From Athripsodes cinereus (taxonomy: Eukaryota; Arthropoda; Insecta; Trichoptera; Leptoceridae): a stretch of 64,000 nt of DNA. Of the stretch, positions 1-10,050 are shown in pieces (the stretch's first letter is position 1; each line of letters opens with the position of its first letter). The stretch lies in the NCBI GenBank assembly GCA_947579605.1, contig OX388307.1:12315237-12379236 (forward strand), read 5' to 3'. The notes beneath the pieces are model-generated. The model worked only from the letters and a program-made list of their open reading frames with translations. It made no database searches and was not told the DNA's origin. Made by a program: the position numbers and the translations under genes.

Positions 1-40
1 TTTATCAACACACCAAGCCGTACGAAAAGTAAAGTAAGCG

Positions 41-162
41 GGGATGAGGTATATCACCCATCTTGAATGTCTTGATTTTTTGGTACGGAAAGGATGACTC
101 TTATGCTTATGTGCTATTGGTTTTCTAGGTACCTAACTCACGGGATATTCTGTGATGGTATA
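41..162 (+). repeat. SINE-like dispersed repeat, copy A (3' part)
   Basis: This copy runs from a GATGAGGTAT block through a CACCCATCTTGAATGTC block and a TACGGAAAGGATGAC block to a terminal GATATTCTGTGATGGTATA. The same blocks in the same order recur near 3.65, 6.5, 20.95, 25.6, 38.1, 46.7 and 60.7 kb, with partial copies near 9.07 and 29.76 kb. It encodes no protein. The end of the unit resembles the 3' end of the LINE at 12.4-13.7 kb, so I read the family as a SINE that uses that LINE. The 5' part of the unit is missing here. Confidence 0.6.
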
Positions 163-207
163 AACAGCACTCTATTCACTGTGTCGGTGTTTAGGTAGTA
201 GAATTCC

Positions 208-272
208 ATATCGAAATAAATAAAACAAGTGTTTTATGTAGAATAAAACACTTGTTTTATTTATTTCGATAT
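208..272. repeat. Perfect 30-bp inverted repeat with 5-nt loop
   Basis: Positions 208-237 are the exact reverse complement of 243-272, with loop GTAGA. The transcript would form a long perfect hairpin. The word ATAAACAGCAC lies on both sides (from 161 and 271). The left flank (about 175-206) contains TTTAGGTAGTAGAATT, which recurs at about 46170. It may be a small fold-back element or a snapback duplication. The apparent 60-aa ORF here is a by-product of the palindrome. Confidence 0.8.
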
Positions 273-766
273 AAACAGCACCTTGTAAGCGAAATAAGAT
301 TTTTTTAGTAAACTGTCGTTGGAGTTTTTCAATACGTGAACTAGCTAGGACCATTGTTATACTACGAGTATTATGTAGTATTAAATATAAAATAAAATAT
401 TATAAACCGACACATTTTGGTAACTATATACCTACTCAGTACAAGAAATTACCACAATAAGCGTGAATCACTATTTCTACCATCAATATAGAATAGTTAA
501 CACTGCATTCCTATATCATTGTAGCATAACACAAGGTACCTATGGGGTGAATCAATGTATAAAAAAGTATTTGATATCTATCCATATTTATTTTCTTGGT
601 TACGTAGAGAATCAACATAATTATATGATGACTAATACATTGGTATACCACATAGTAGGTATGCATTGCATAATAGCTCTAACTAATAATAACTCTATAT
701 AGGTATTAACGGACTTTAGAGCAATTTTTGTAAGGCAAATTTGCCAAAACACATTTATCAAAGATC

Positions 767-818
767 TTGTTCGGTGGTTTTCCGTGATCTCGGAGATCCC
801 GAAAATCACCGAACACAA
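767..818. repeat. Imperfect inverted repeat (hairpin)
   Basis: TTGTTCGGTG near 767 is matched by CACCGAACACAA ending at 818. A partly paired GC-richer centre (GATCTC/GGAGATC) lies between. It looks like a small MITE or palindrome remnant. No target duplication is clear. Confidence 0.5.
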
Positions 819-819
819 T

Positions 820-1420
820 GTTAAAGACCGTGAATATCTAAAGAGTTATTTTTCAAAGATGTTTTGTGTAAACTAAAATTCCACATTCGATGAAATTTAC
901 ATTATTCACAACTTAATATAACATATTCTTTATCTTTATTAATGGTACCTTCTGGCTTGTTTATGCTTTCAATAATAGTTGACTAAAATGGAATCGGTAT
1001 TATTAATTTTATTTGCACATCATCAGTTACGCAAGAATATCAACAAATCAATTAAAAGAAGAAAAAATGTTTTTGTAATATAAAGCTGTGAGACTATCAC
1101 TATATACCTAAGTGTTCCATATTTTTTCATATATGTACAAGGTTTCTGAACCCTGGACGTTTCTCTTTTACAGTATACCGTCCATATTACAACGGCATCT
1201 GAGCACCAGAAATATTTTGAGAAGAGGTGACTCAATCAGCGCAAATACTAACCACATACAAGGTTGGTTTCTGCCTTGAGCTCGGGATTGAGTGTTGAGT
1301 TATTATAGTTATGATAGATGTACCTACCTAAATAAAAAGTGTGAACCTCCCAAGACAAAACATCAGAAATTCATTGTGTAATAGAAAATAGCGTCTCAAT
1401 AAAGCAATGTCTTCCCTCAC
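820..1420. other. AT-rich stretch, nothing recognised
   Basis: No coding pattern, RNA gene or clear repeat is visible. A short minus-strand ORF (1023-1235) resembles no known protein. Confidence 0.5.
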
Positions 1421-1424
1421 CCTC

Positions 1425-1560
1425 CCAGTCTTCCTTCCTCCATCTCCTCCCTTAGGATTACAGTCCGAATGCCCGAGGCTCGGGGTTCGGGTCCACAGTC
1501 ACGGGGGGCAACTATATTCCTAATAGGACTCTTTGAAGATGTATCATGACCGATGTCAAT
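1425..1560 (+). repeat. Possible tRNA-derived SINE fragment
   Basis: A GC-rich patch in AT-rich DNA holds GGGTTCGGGTCC at about 1480-1492, which is close to a pol III B box (GGTTCGANTCC). CCGAATGCCCGAGG lies just upstream. No convincing A box or terminal duplication is seen, so this is a weak call. Confidence 0.3.
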
Positions 1561-1673
1561 TTATTTAGTGATGTCTGTATCTTTTACTTTCTCATTTCAA
1601 AACACCATATCAGCACTATATTTTGACGTATATTTTATTATGTATTCAAATTATATTTTACATATATACTCGT

Positions 1674-2590
1674 AGCTCTACACCTCTCCTACGAAAGTTA
1701 CATTGGTTCCCCATTGGAACCCAAATATAGTACAATATATGTGCTTTTTTATTCAAGGCTGTTTATGGTATGGCACCAGACTACATAAGGAAGATATCTT
1801 GCTTCAGTGACATTGAGGTTAGATAGCTTGCTTTAAGACCAGCACAGAGTGCAACCTTTGAGCTAGTACTACCATTAAGATCACAACTGGCAGTATATTG
1901 AATCACGCTTTAATTGAATTCTCTGATTGTGCATGCTGTAGACACTCTTAATTGGGGAACTGGCCAGATCTTATTGTATGTTTGTTTTTTATGTATTGTG
2001 TTGTCAGTTTTCTGTGAGTGTCTCTATAAAATAAAAATAAAATAAAATAAACTGTTTATCGGGACCGTGCTTTTTATTATGTCAGTCCCAAACTCTGGAG
2101 TAGTTTGCCTCTGGTTCTTAAGCAGGCCGATGACCAAGACGGTTTTAGGATAGGCCTGAAGACTCATTTGTTCACAAGGCTTAACACGTCATAACACATC
2201 TCTAATTTTTTTTTTTTTTTTTTAACAAAAACTGAATGTATGCAGAACATAATATATATGTACCTACTGTTATTATTTTATTTCACCTTTCTGACGATAA
2301 TTTTTTAATGGAAAATATATAATTTTGTTATGCTTTTTGTTTTTGGTGCTTATGCCTACTTTGGTTGTATGTACCTATATATATTTTATTTGTTTTTTAT
2401 TATGTCTTTTTTTTTCTTTTATGTACTTGGCTATGTACATCAATTTCAATTGTGTCTTTTATCTCTCTCACATTTGGTTGGTTGGTAGAAATTGCCTAAA
2501 GGCAATAAACCCGCCATTTGTGCTATTTTGTTTATTTCACAATAAAGATTATTTTATTTTATTTATTTTATTTATTTATAATTTTAATAA
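1674..2590 (+). pseudogene. CR1/L2-like LINE, decayed C-terminal coding region and 3' UTR
   Basis: Conceptual translation of 1690-1900 gives LHWFPIGTQ...FKAVYGMAPDYI. This matches the conserved segment after the fingers/palm of CR1/L2/Jockey-type reverse transcriptases (LHWLPV...YKALHGLAPPYL). Translation of about 2062-2190 gives SPKLWSSLPLVLKQ...FRIGLKTHLF, the typical C-terminus of the same group. In-frame stops and a frame change show it is dead, and the reverse transcriptase core and endonuclease are absent. The 3' UTR ends with GCAATAAACCCGCCATTTG near 2500 and an ATTTTATTTT-rich tail, which fits LINE 3' truncation. Clade assignment is by motif only. Confidence 0.65.
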
Positions 2591-2599
2591 TTGATATGA

Positions 2600-3550
2600 A
2601 TATTGATCCTAGGTGTTGTAAAATGCCCTTGAAGTGATATTATCGCAATACAGTGCTTTATATTGCGGTGTCTTATTATTATAATATTTTAACACTGTAG
2701 ATTTTAAAGTATAATCTACCTACTCATAATTTATTGGTAATTTTTAAGATTCCATAAAGCTGAAAAAAAAACATCGATAGAATTTTTTACACAAAATAAA
2801 AGTTACACCGACAAACTTATATTTGCCTTCCGATATGTGAAACTAAAATAAAATATAAACCAAAAATTATGACAAATACCTATCAATGTCGCACTTCGAT
2901 AAATATAATCTAATAAATTAATCCATATTTTTTTTTTTATCAAAATACATACTTTCATAAACTTTTCAATTATTTCTAACAGAAAATTATATTTTATTAG
3001 AATATGTTCCTATTAGATATAAAACAACAATTAATGATATAAACATCGCGAGAAGGTATATTTTTGTAATGAATGCTGAAAGCTGGTATTGAATGTAGTA
3101 TGATGCTGTTGAAATTAATCTACAAGCATTTGTTAAATTAATATGATTGTAATCATTATATTATAACACAGCGCTAGGTGTGAAGGAGTCTTTATATGGA
3201 ATATCTCTATAAAGAAGTATGAGTATGGAATATAAGGCTCAGTATACATACACATAATATTACACCTACCCATCTAATATAATATTATTATATTCATTGT
3301 ATTTGGAGAATTTAAACTTATTGATTCTTGATTATTGTGATTATACCTACATTATTGTACAATCTATTGTAAGTTATTCTATTGTTCACTTACATTATAT
3401 GATATTGTGTCATTTCAATGTCGGAGATTCCAATATCGTTTGTTATAGGAGGAATGTGAAATCAATAAGAATTTGTCTGAAGACGTTTATTATATTTAAT
3501 TATATTATAGTTATATTATATTTTCTATTGAGTGATTTTTTTTTATTGAG
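2600..3550. other. AT-rich stretch, nothing recognised
   Basis: Simple AT-rich DNA with poly-A/T runs. The open frame at 3297-3587 has low-complexity, I/Y-rich composition and runs into the LINE relic at 3555, so I do not regard it as a gene. Confidence 0.5.
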
Positions 3551-3554
3551 TGAA

Positions 3555-3987
3555 AAATTAAGATATCAGGAGAATGAGCGGATGTGAGAGGAATGTTGTG
3601 GACAGAACGCGTGTTAACAAGTTAAGATGAAATACTACTACTACTACTACTACTATACCATCACGGCATATCCCACAAGTGGGGTAGCCAGCAGATCAGC
3701 TGTATGTAAGAAACATACAAACTGTCCTCTTCGTGCCAGTATAAAATCAAGACATTCAGGATGGGTGGCAAACCTCAACGAAATAAGATGAAATCAAGTG
3801 GGTTATTCACGTGGAACAAATTCTTAATTACGCCCGCGTGTTGAGTAAGAGAAATCGGCGTGCATGTATGAGAAACTGGATCAATGTAGTATAGAGGAAG
3901 CGAAAAAGTATGTAAGGATAGATCTATATAGCATTCCGTTCTCTCTGCCTTCCTCACCCGGGACACGACGTGAGGGTATATTATAGT
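3555..3987 (+). pseudogene. LINE relic (lineage A) split by a nested SINE
   Basis: Bases 3555-3628 encode a match to the RRMSGC...VVDR...VNKLR stretch of the LINE protein at 12363-13697. Coding similarity resumes at about 3777 and runs to the LINE 3' end (GGGACACGACGTGAGGGTATA) near 3985. In between lie an (ACT)n run and a minus-strand SINE copy (3654-3776). The part of the LINE between these segments (GHVERM to GRPRTTW) is missing, so there is a deletion as well as an insertion. Stops such as the one within the VEEAK region show it is a pseudogene. Confidence 0.7.
3654..3776 (-). repeat. SINE-like dispersed repeat, copy B, nested in a LINE relic
   Basis: Read on the minus strand it contains the GCCACCCATCCTGAATGTC block, a GGCACGAAGAGGACAG block and the terminal CTACCCCACTTGTGGG...ATGCCGTGATGGTATA. 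It is the best-preserved 3' end of the family. CCCAC-TT-GTGGG can form a small hairpin. An (ACT)n microsatellite adjoins its end. Confidence 0.7.
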
Positions 3988-3989
3988 GG

Positions 3990-5590
3990 ATTATATTAGA
4001 ATAGTATATTTAGAATATTTATATGTGTGATGTGAAATAAGATGAATTTGTTTGAAAGAGGAAAAGTTAATTGTATGGAATAAAAGGAGTAGGAATGTAC
4101 GGATTGGACGGATTCATAATGTGTAATGGGAAGGGCTATTATATAAAATGGGAGGAGCACAGTGAGAAAAACCCCTAAATGGGAGGAGGTGGAATGTGAA
4201 GTGGGTGGAGCCAAAATACAAAAATAGGAGGAGTACGATATGGGAAAAGTATTATATAAGATTATTCGATCTTTTTTGCGAAATAATATCAATTGGTTTG
4301 AAAAAGGAGTTGTGTGGAATGTGAGTAGTTGGAATTTACAATGGGTGGAGCTATAATACACAATGGGAGGAGTTAGTTGTCATGAATAAGGCGGATTCAT
4401 AATGTGAAATGGGAGAGGCTATTGTATAAAACGGGAGGAGTTGCGAGGAATAGGAGAAGTTGGAACGTGGAGCCAAAATACAAAAATAGGAAGAGTATTG
4501 ATGGAAGTTTTTTCGCACGATATGGGAAATATTTTATAAAAGTATTGGATCATAAGAACGCATATAAAGCGAAATAAGATGAATTGTTTGAAAAAAAAGT
4601 TGTATGTGGAATTTGAGTTCTCGGAATGTACAATGAGTGGAGCTATAATACAAAATGGGAGGAGTTGCATGGATTAGACGGATTCATAATGTGAAATGGG
4701 AGGAGCTATTATGTAAAATGGGAGGAGCACAGTGATACACACCCCTAAATGGGAGGAGTTTCGAGGAATGGGAGGAGCTGGAACGTGAAGTGGGTGTAGC
4801 CAAAGTACAAAAATAGGAGGAGTTATGATGAGAGATTTTTCGTACGATTGTTGGAAGAGTATTATACAAAATTATTTGATTTTTTATGCTAATCAATATG
4901 AATTTGTTTGAGAAAAGAGTTGTATGTGGAATGTGAGTAGTCGAAATGTACAATGAGTGGAGCTATAATGCGAAATGGGAGGAGTTGCATGGTTTGGACG
5001 GATTCATAATGTGAAATGGGAGGAGCTATTATGTAAAATGGGAGGAGCATAGAGAGACAAACCCCTAAATGGGAGGAGTTTCGAGGAATGGGAGGAGCTG
5101 GAACATGGAGTGGGTGGAGCCAAAATACAAAAATAGGAGTTTTTTTCGTACGATATGGGAAATGTTATATGAAATTATTTTCTTTGTATGCTAAATTAGA
5201 CTAATTTGTTTGTAAAAGGAGTGGAATGAGAGTAGTCGGAGTATAAAATGGGTGGAGCTATAATACAAAATGGGAGGAGTTGTCATGAATTGGGTGGATT
5301 CATAATGTGAAATGGGAGGGGCTATTGTATAAAATGGGATGAGCATAGTAAGAAAACCCCTAAATGGGAGGAGTTTCGAGGAATGGAAGGAGCTGGAATG
5401 TGTGGAGTGGGTGGAGCCAAAATACAAAAATAGGAGGAGATATGATATAAGTTTTTTCCGTACGATTATTGTAAGAGTGTAATATTAAATTATATGATCT
5501 TTTATCTTTTATATGAAATAAGATGAATTTGTTTGAAAGATGAGGATTTGTGCGGAATGGGAGGAGTTGGATGACTTGTTGTTGAGTTTG
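3990..5590 (+). repeat. GA-rich satellite array, about 250-320-bp units
   Basis: The motif TGAATTTGTTTGAAA and variants recur near 4041, 4290, 4577, 4898, 5200 and 5522, marking five or so units. Each unit is built largely from a short AATGGGAGGAG(C/T) motif with spacers such as CATAATGTGAAATGGG, CCCCTAAATGGG and CCAAAATACAAAAATAGGAG. The units near 4684-4800 and 4989-5105 are very similar. Strong purine asymmetry leaves long open frames on the minus strand; these are artefacts of composition. The array starts right after the LINE 3' end at about 3985. Confidence 0.8.
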
Positions 5591-5741
5591 GCGATTGTTT
5601 GAGCTGAGTCGAAGTCGATACACTTTACTTCAGTCATTCTATGCATTGCTAGGTTAGAATGGTTATGATGAATAAATAAGATAAATAAGAAATAGAAGTT
5701 GATTTTTACCCTTCACATCTACTCTGTGTTCGTCAAAACGT

Positions 5742-5775
5742 CGGGCAGAAGCCAACGATCTTTCTCAAGAGCAAC
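5742..5775 (+). repeat. Short dispersed repeat shared with 19.4 kb
   Basis: GGGCAGAAGCCAACG followed by ATCTTTCTCAAGA here matches the inverted-repeat arm at 19458-19486. It marks a second copy of the same unclassified repeat. The flanking TCAAAACGTCGGGCAG also resembles sequence near 19420. Confidence 0.55.
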
Positions 5776-5890
5776 TAAAAAGTCTTTTTCAAGTTGAGTA
5801 CCCAAAAACGATAGATTTACATATACATATAATACGCTCTGCGGAAACATCTTTTCAAACAACTTCGAATGCTCATCATGCAGTGAACTT

Positions 5891-5960
5891 GTCTTGATAG
5901 ACTCAAATGTCTGAAAAGTTGTCGAAATCTAACTTTTCAGATATTTTAGTATATCAAGAC
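5891..5960. repeat. Stem-loop (two nested stems)
   Basis: Outer stem GTCTTGATA (5891-5899) pairs with TATCAAGAC (5952-5960). Inner stem CTGAAAAGTT (5911-5920) pairs with AACTTTTCAG (5931-5940). It lies 10 bases before the fold-back MITE. Confidence 0.55.
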
Positions 5961-5970
5961 TAATAACTAC

Positions 5971-6227
5971 ACTGAGAAAAATACTCAAAACGAATCATTG
6001 GTACGTTACTATCAGATTAGGACCAGAGATCGTAAAAACGATTCATTGGTATAAATCTATAATATTAACTCTTCGCAAACAAATCATTGGTAAATTTACC
6101 AACAACTTGTTTGCAAAGAGTTAATATAATAGATTCGTACTAATGAATCGTTTGTACGATCTCTGGTCCTAATCTGATAGTACGTACCAATGATTCGTTG
6201 TGAAATTTCGTTAGTATTTTTCTCAGT
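5971..6227. mobile_element. Fold-back MITE, 257 bp
   Basis: The two halves are imperfect reverse complements over nearly their whole length, from ACTGAGAAAAATACT at 5971 to AGTATTTTTCTCAGT ending at 6227. Internal blocks such as ATCAGATTAGGACCAGAGAT (right partner about 6158-6178) and CTTCGCAAACAAATCATTGG (right partner near 6090-6120) are mirrored. It has no coding capacity. TA lies just beyond both termini (at 5968 and 6228, with one extra base on the left), which may be a TA target duplication. The transposase family is not known from the sequence. Confidence 0.75.
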
Positions 6228-6358
6228 ATTGACGAAAATAGCCAGATACCATGATTATCCGTTTCATCCGTAAAAAGTGAGTAAAAGTGGAGAAATATGA
6301 AGAGTTTTACTTCCAGCATAGATATTGCGACGAAGTAAATCATTATTTTGTTTTATCT

Positions 6359-6380
6359 TTCTCTCTCTCTCTCTCTCTTG
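6359..6380 (+). repeat. (CT)n microsatellite
   Basis: An uninterrupted CT dinucleotide run of about ten units. Confidence 0.9.
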
Positions 6381-6505
6381 TTTTTTTCTTGCTGAGATTG
6401 CCTTGGCCAAAAGCTGTTATGCTCTCAGTGCAGGGTGAAGTTATAGAGATAATATATATTTGCATAAATATTACTGTGTACGTACGAAATCTATATTCAG
6501 TGTTA

Positions 6506-6618
6506 ATGTGCCACTCATTCTGAATGTCTTATTATTATTGTCACGGAAAGGTAGGCTTGCATGTCTATTAAGTATATGTAGGTATAAGTCTATTGCCTAC
6601 CTCACTTCTGAGCGATGA
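6506..6618 (+). repeat. SINE-like dispersed repeat, copy C
   Basis: GTGCCACTCATTCTGAATGTC is followed by TTATTGTCACGGAAAGGTAG, GCTTGCATGTCTATTA and a decayed CTACCTCACTTCTGAG end, in the family's order. Confidence 0.6.
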
Positions 6619-6629
6619 AAATTATGTTA

Positions 6630-7110
6630 TGTTTAAAATAATTGTTTTTCAATAAACAATGATTAAAATAATATGATGTGATAGGTGTTTTAATTTATTT
6701 CCGTTTGCTAATTATTCAAAATCCAAATTAATGAGTTTATATGTATATTTGTTATACCTTAAACTAATAACTCAATTCATAGAAACATTTCACCGTAATT
6801 ATAGAATATTGTACTTAGATAGATACTTTATCACACATACCTATACCGAATAATAATAACATACAATTGGTTATAAGAAACGTATTAATTATTGGCCTTT
6901 TGTAAGACACAATCATATTGTGTAGTGTGACAGGTAACATAGAAAAGGTGTAAATATTCCGATTGTATCGATTGATTGAAATATCGAGAGAGATAATTAA
7001 AACTATTATAAATATATGTAGGTACCTACCTATTAAACTTATACACATATGTATAAAATACGCTGATTGGTATAAGTATATAAAAGTTTCAATATATATG
7101 ATAAGAAAAT
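6630..7110. other. AT-rich stretch, nothing recognised
   Basis: No repeat or coding pattern is recognised. Confidence 0.45.
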
Positions 7111-7112
7111 AA

Positions 7113-7335
7113 TATTCACGTGCCCTGTCGGGTCTCTCCTACGCTGGCGATTACCTCAACAAATCTGTCCCTGTCCTGCGCTGCTTGGAACAGCTCCTCC
7201 ACACTTCGGATGCCGTTCCACTCCCTTATGTTTCGCAGCCAAGATATCTGTCTCCTACCGGGTCCTTGGCGTCCCTCAATTTTTTCCTTTAATATCATCT
7301 GGAGAAGGTGGTATTTTTAATCACCCAGAACAAGA
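7113..7335 (-). pseudogene. LINE C-terminal fragment (lineage C)
   Basis: The minus strand has an open frame of about 68 codons whose product reads ...GRRQISWLRNIREWNGI...EELFQAAQDRDRF.... The PGRRxxSWLRNIREW motif followed by VEELF.AAQDRD is typical of the extreme C-terminus of LINE ORF2 proteins, downstream of the reverse transcriptase. A near copy lies at 53812-54040 and a frameshifted one at 14105-14310. Only the 3' end was inserted or has survived. The frame is uninterrupted here but carries no enzyme core, so it cannot be functional alone. A further decayed piece follows at 7505-7610. Confidence 0.7.
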
Positions 7336-7504
7336 CCCAGATGTGACACCTTCTGAACCTTGATGGTTGATAACAGTTCCCTGTCAACTCTAACTCGCCT
7401 CAATGGATAATGGATTTACCTTAATAAAAGCAACCAATATAAAAAAAAACAAGCATCAATTATTTTCCTAGTAAACACTAAATCTATGGTATAGATATAA
7501 CATA

Positions 7505-7610
7505 TTTCTTCTTCTTTGAGTGCCATGTTAGTTCCCCCCAACGTTGGCTGTCACTCTGACACAGTCCAACTAGTCCCGTGCCAGTTGAAAGAGCCCCTCC
7601 AATACATTAT
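7505..7610 (-). pseudogene. Decayed LINE 3'-end fragment
   Basis: TTCTTTGAGTGCCATG...CCCCCCAACGTTGGC parallels TTCTTCAAGTGCC...CCCCCCAATGTTGGC at about 53810-53840. It therefore looks like another 3' end of lineage C or a relative. The similarity fades after about 50 bases. Confidence 0.4.
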
Positions 7611-7619
7611 TTAATTCCT

Positions 7620-8500
7620 TAGTTAGTACAGTATTTGTTGCTTTAATTCAACAACAATAGAACCCTATTGAAATTAGACAACGTAATTTCTTCCTCCTTA
7701 AGGAAAATGTTGTGAAAGAAAATATTTTATTAAATAACTAAGAAATAAAGATATTTGTCCAACGGTATACATTATCAAATGTGTCGAATATTTTTTTTTT
7801 TATTATGAGTGTTGCATAACAATTATCGGATGTGTAAAGGATTAGTAAGACCGCTAAAATGTTTTTATAAAAATATTATTTATGATTCAATAAGCTGCGT
7901 AAGTTGTACAAGTTAATACTTTCACATTATTATTACATCATCCAACAAAATATAAAACGGAGGTTAATTGAGTCAATCCACCATATTTTTAAATGTTTAT
8001 TTGTTATATAGGTATGCAATAGGTACTTTCATATTATCATTTGCAATAATTAAATGTTTCTTAAAATGTCCATATTTATTTTAATTTGAAACTTGTTTTC
8101 TTCTTGAAAAGTCACGTAATCGAAACGTTTTTCACTGACTTTTGGTGATATTATGCCTTGTAGCATAAATTTTATTTTATTTTTATAATCAGTAGGTTCA
8201 TGTGATAGATAATTTGGTATAAGTGTAATAAGAATTTAAACATGTAATGATATGAGTTTTTATGAAATGGTACACCCACATTAGGTTTATCTTAAATATT
8301 TATTAGTAGATCTGTAAGTAGGTGAGGTACCTACCTAAGAATGTGTACTTTGTGTATATGGGGATGATACAATATTATAAGCAATAACAATCTAATCAAA
8401 GATAATAGTTTATTATTGTGTTGGAGCCGACACCTTACCAGTTCATTCTCTGCGTTAATTAAAATCACTATCACACCTGTTCAATCTAATTTGTCCATAC
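7620..8500. other. AT-rich stretch, nothing recognised
   Basis: No coding or element signal is recognised. Confidence 0.45.
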
Positions 8501-8517
8501 ATCATTGGGTCGTGATG

Positions 8518-8521
<4 letters not shown>

Positions 8522-8551
<30 letters not shown>
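8522..8551 (+). repeat. (GA)n microsatellite
   Basis: About fifteen uninterrupted GA units. Confidence 0.9.
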
Positions 8552-8554
<3 letters not shown>

Positions 8555-8764
8555 GGATACGGTCGAGGATCTTTGTAGGTAACTACAACAAAATCAAAAG
8601 TCATACTTAATACTTTATTATTTTATTTTGATTCTGTTTTAATATACTAAAAATTTAATATTTACTAGAAACATTTCATTTAAAATTAATTTATTCAAGG
8701 AGTGAATTTTAATATTATGAAGAATTTTAAGTAAAAATCAAATGTATTCACTTGATTTAGTTAG

Positions 8765-8945
8765 ACGGTACTTGGTGGAGGTTCGTGTTAAATAAAAAAA
8801 AAAACAAATCACTTATATCTAGTAGGTTCTCCCACAGTGACTTTAATAATCATAATCGGCTGCCAGGAATCCTTTATGTTAGCCTGATGATGAAAGCGGA
8901 AGCTCTCGAAAGCCGACTCGATATAAATAAAGTCTTAAATAGTTT
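8765..8945 (+). repeat. Hammerhead-type retroelement repeat, copy 1
   Basis: This segment starts with ACGGTACTTGGTGGAGGTTC, as copy 2 does at 9982. It contains the ribozyme-like core described in the next entry and ends near TAAAGTCTTAAAT. Copies 1 and 2 lie in the same orientation about 1.2 kb apart. Direct pairs of hammerhead-bearing repeats are known from Penelope-like elements and retrozymes. I see no reverse transcriptase or GIY-YIG endonuclease frame between them. Confidence 0.5.
8839..8934 (+). ncRNA. Candidate type I hammerhead ribozyme motif, copy 1
   Basis: CTGATGA is at 8884-8890 and GAAA at 8908-8911, the two invariant core strands of the hammerhead. Between them, GAAAGC and GCTCTC form stem II with one mismatch, capped by GGAA. 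A CUC triplet (8917-8919) fits the NUH cleavage site. The outer strands GACTTTA (8839-8845) and TAAAGTC (8928-8934) can pair as the distal part of stem I. Stem III would be very short or absent, as is typical of Penelope-like elements. An alternative is a simple hairpin: GTTAGC before the core can also pair with GCCGAC after it. Activity cannot be judged from sequence. Confidence 0.45.
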
Positions 8946-9063
8946 TATTTATAGTAAGTATCCGCGTGAATACAAACAAATCGATTTTCATAATGTACAT
9001 ATATTGTCAAAGTATTGTTATATTATCGTATATAAATATATTAACTTGCATGTTAATTATTGC

Positions 9064-9103
9064 AGTTAGTCTGCTGGCTACCCAACTTTTGGTATATGGT
9101 TTA
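9064..9103 (+). repeat. SINE-like dispersed repeat, 3'-end fragment (copy I)
   Basis: TCTGCTGGCTACCCAACTTTTGGTATATGG matches the terminal block of the family (CTGGCTACCCCACTTGTGG...). Confidence 0.5.
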
Positions 9104-9109
9104 GATAGA

Positions 9110-9975
9110 GACAGATAGATATGATATCTCCATTGACATAGAATACTTAGAACATTCCAGTTATATTTGAACATTAAATAATTTTAGGAGTAAATACTGG
9201 ATGAACACATTGAATGTGATAACTTACTATTGAAATATTCTTGCATAGAAAACTTTACGTTAAAAGTACGTTAGTAAGTTGTTTTTGTATCGTAATTATA
9301 ATCTAGTTTTCGTTCCAGCCATATTCAGATTATGTGTGATAAAAAATTTAATAGATAAATATCCATAACACAAGATATTATGTACATACATACATTGTAC
9401 AGCCTCCCTCTTCTCTTCGTGTTATTATTAATATAATCACTTATAACTATCATCTTTTACACCGGTAAGGTGCGATGTATTACTTTATCGGACAAAATAT
9501 CACTAATAAATTATTTCTTAATAACCTGTTATCGTTTGAATACATTCATATTACACATTATTAATATTTATATCTACTATACCTTTAGAGAATTCAATAC
9601 CGTATTCTGAATACCGAAATACCTCGTACAGCTTTATGACTAATGTCATCAAATTTTCGTAACAGGTAATTGGTGGTAAGGAAAATTTATTTCTTTTTCA
9701 TCGTCTTTCTCCCAACTCTAAGGATCGTAATTATCTATAAGGTAGTTGTAGAGATAAATAAACGCATTTTAAAACCATTTATTCATCATCCGTAATGCTT
9801 TGCAATGTTTCATTTTTATCAAGCTTGACATAATAAGCTTTGTCATGGACTGCAAGCTGTGTATGGAAAATGTATTTTAAAGAGCAGAATAACGTTTATC
9901 AAAGTCGAAAGGATGAGGTTCGCAAAATACGGAAAAGATTCCTTTCTACCAACATATATTTTAAAGTTGATATTT
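9110..9975. other. AT-rich stretch between the two hammerhead-like repeats
   Basis: No reverse transcriptase motif or other coding pattern is recognised. It may be unrelated filler or the eroded body of an element bounded by the two repeats. Confidence 0.4.
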
Positions 9976-10050
9976 TCAACCGACGGTACTTGGTGGAAAT
10001 TCATGTTGAATTAATTAAAATAAAACACTTATTTGTAGTATATCCACGGT

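Noticed and set aside
3990..5590. CRISPR-like array
   Set aside because: Units are long, diverged and built from a short motif; there are no regular 25-40-bp repeats with unique spacers, and the DNA is eukaryotic.
3996..5623. Series of 78-121-codon minus-strand frames
   Set aside because: They lie in the GA-rich satellite; purine bias removes stops on one strand. The products are low-complexity Ser/His/Phe/Leu repeats of each other.
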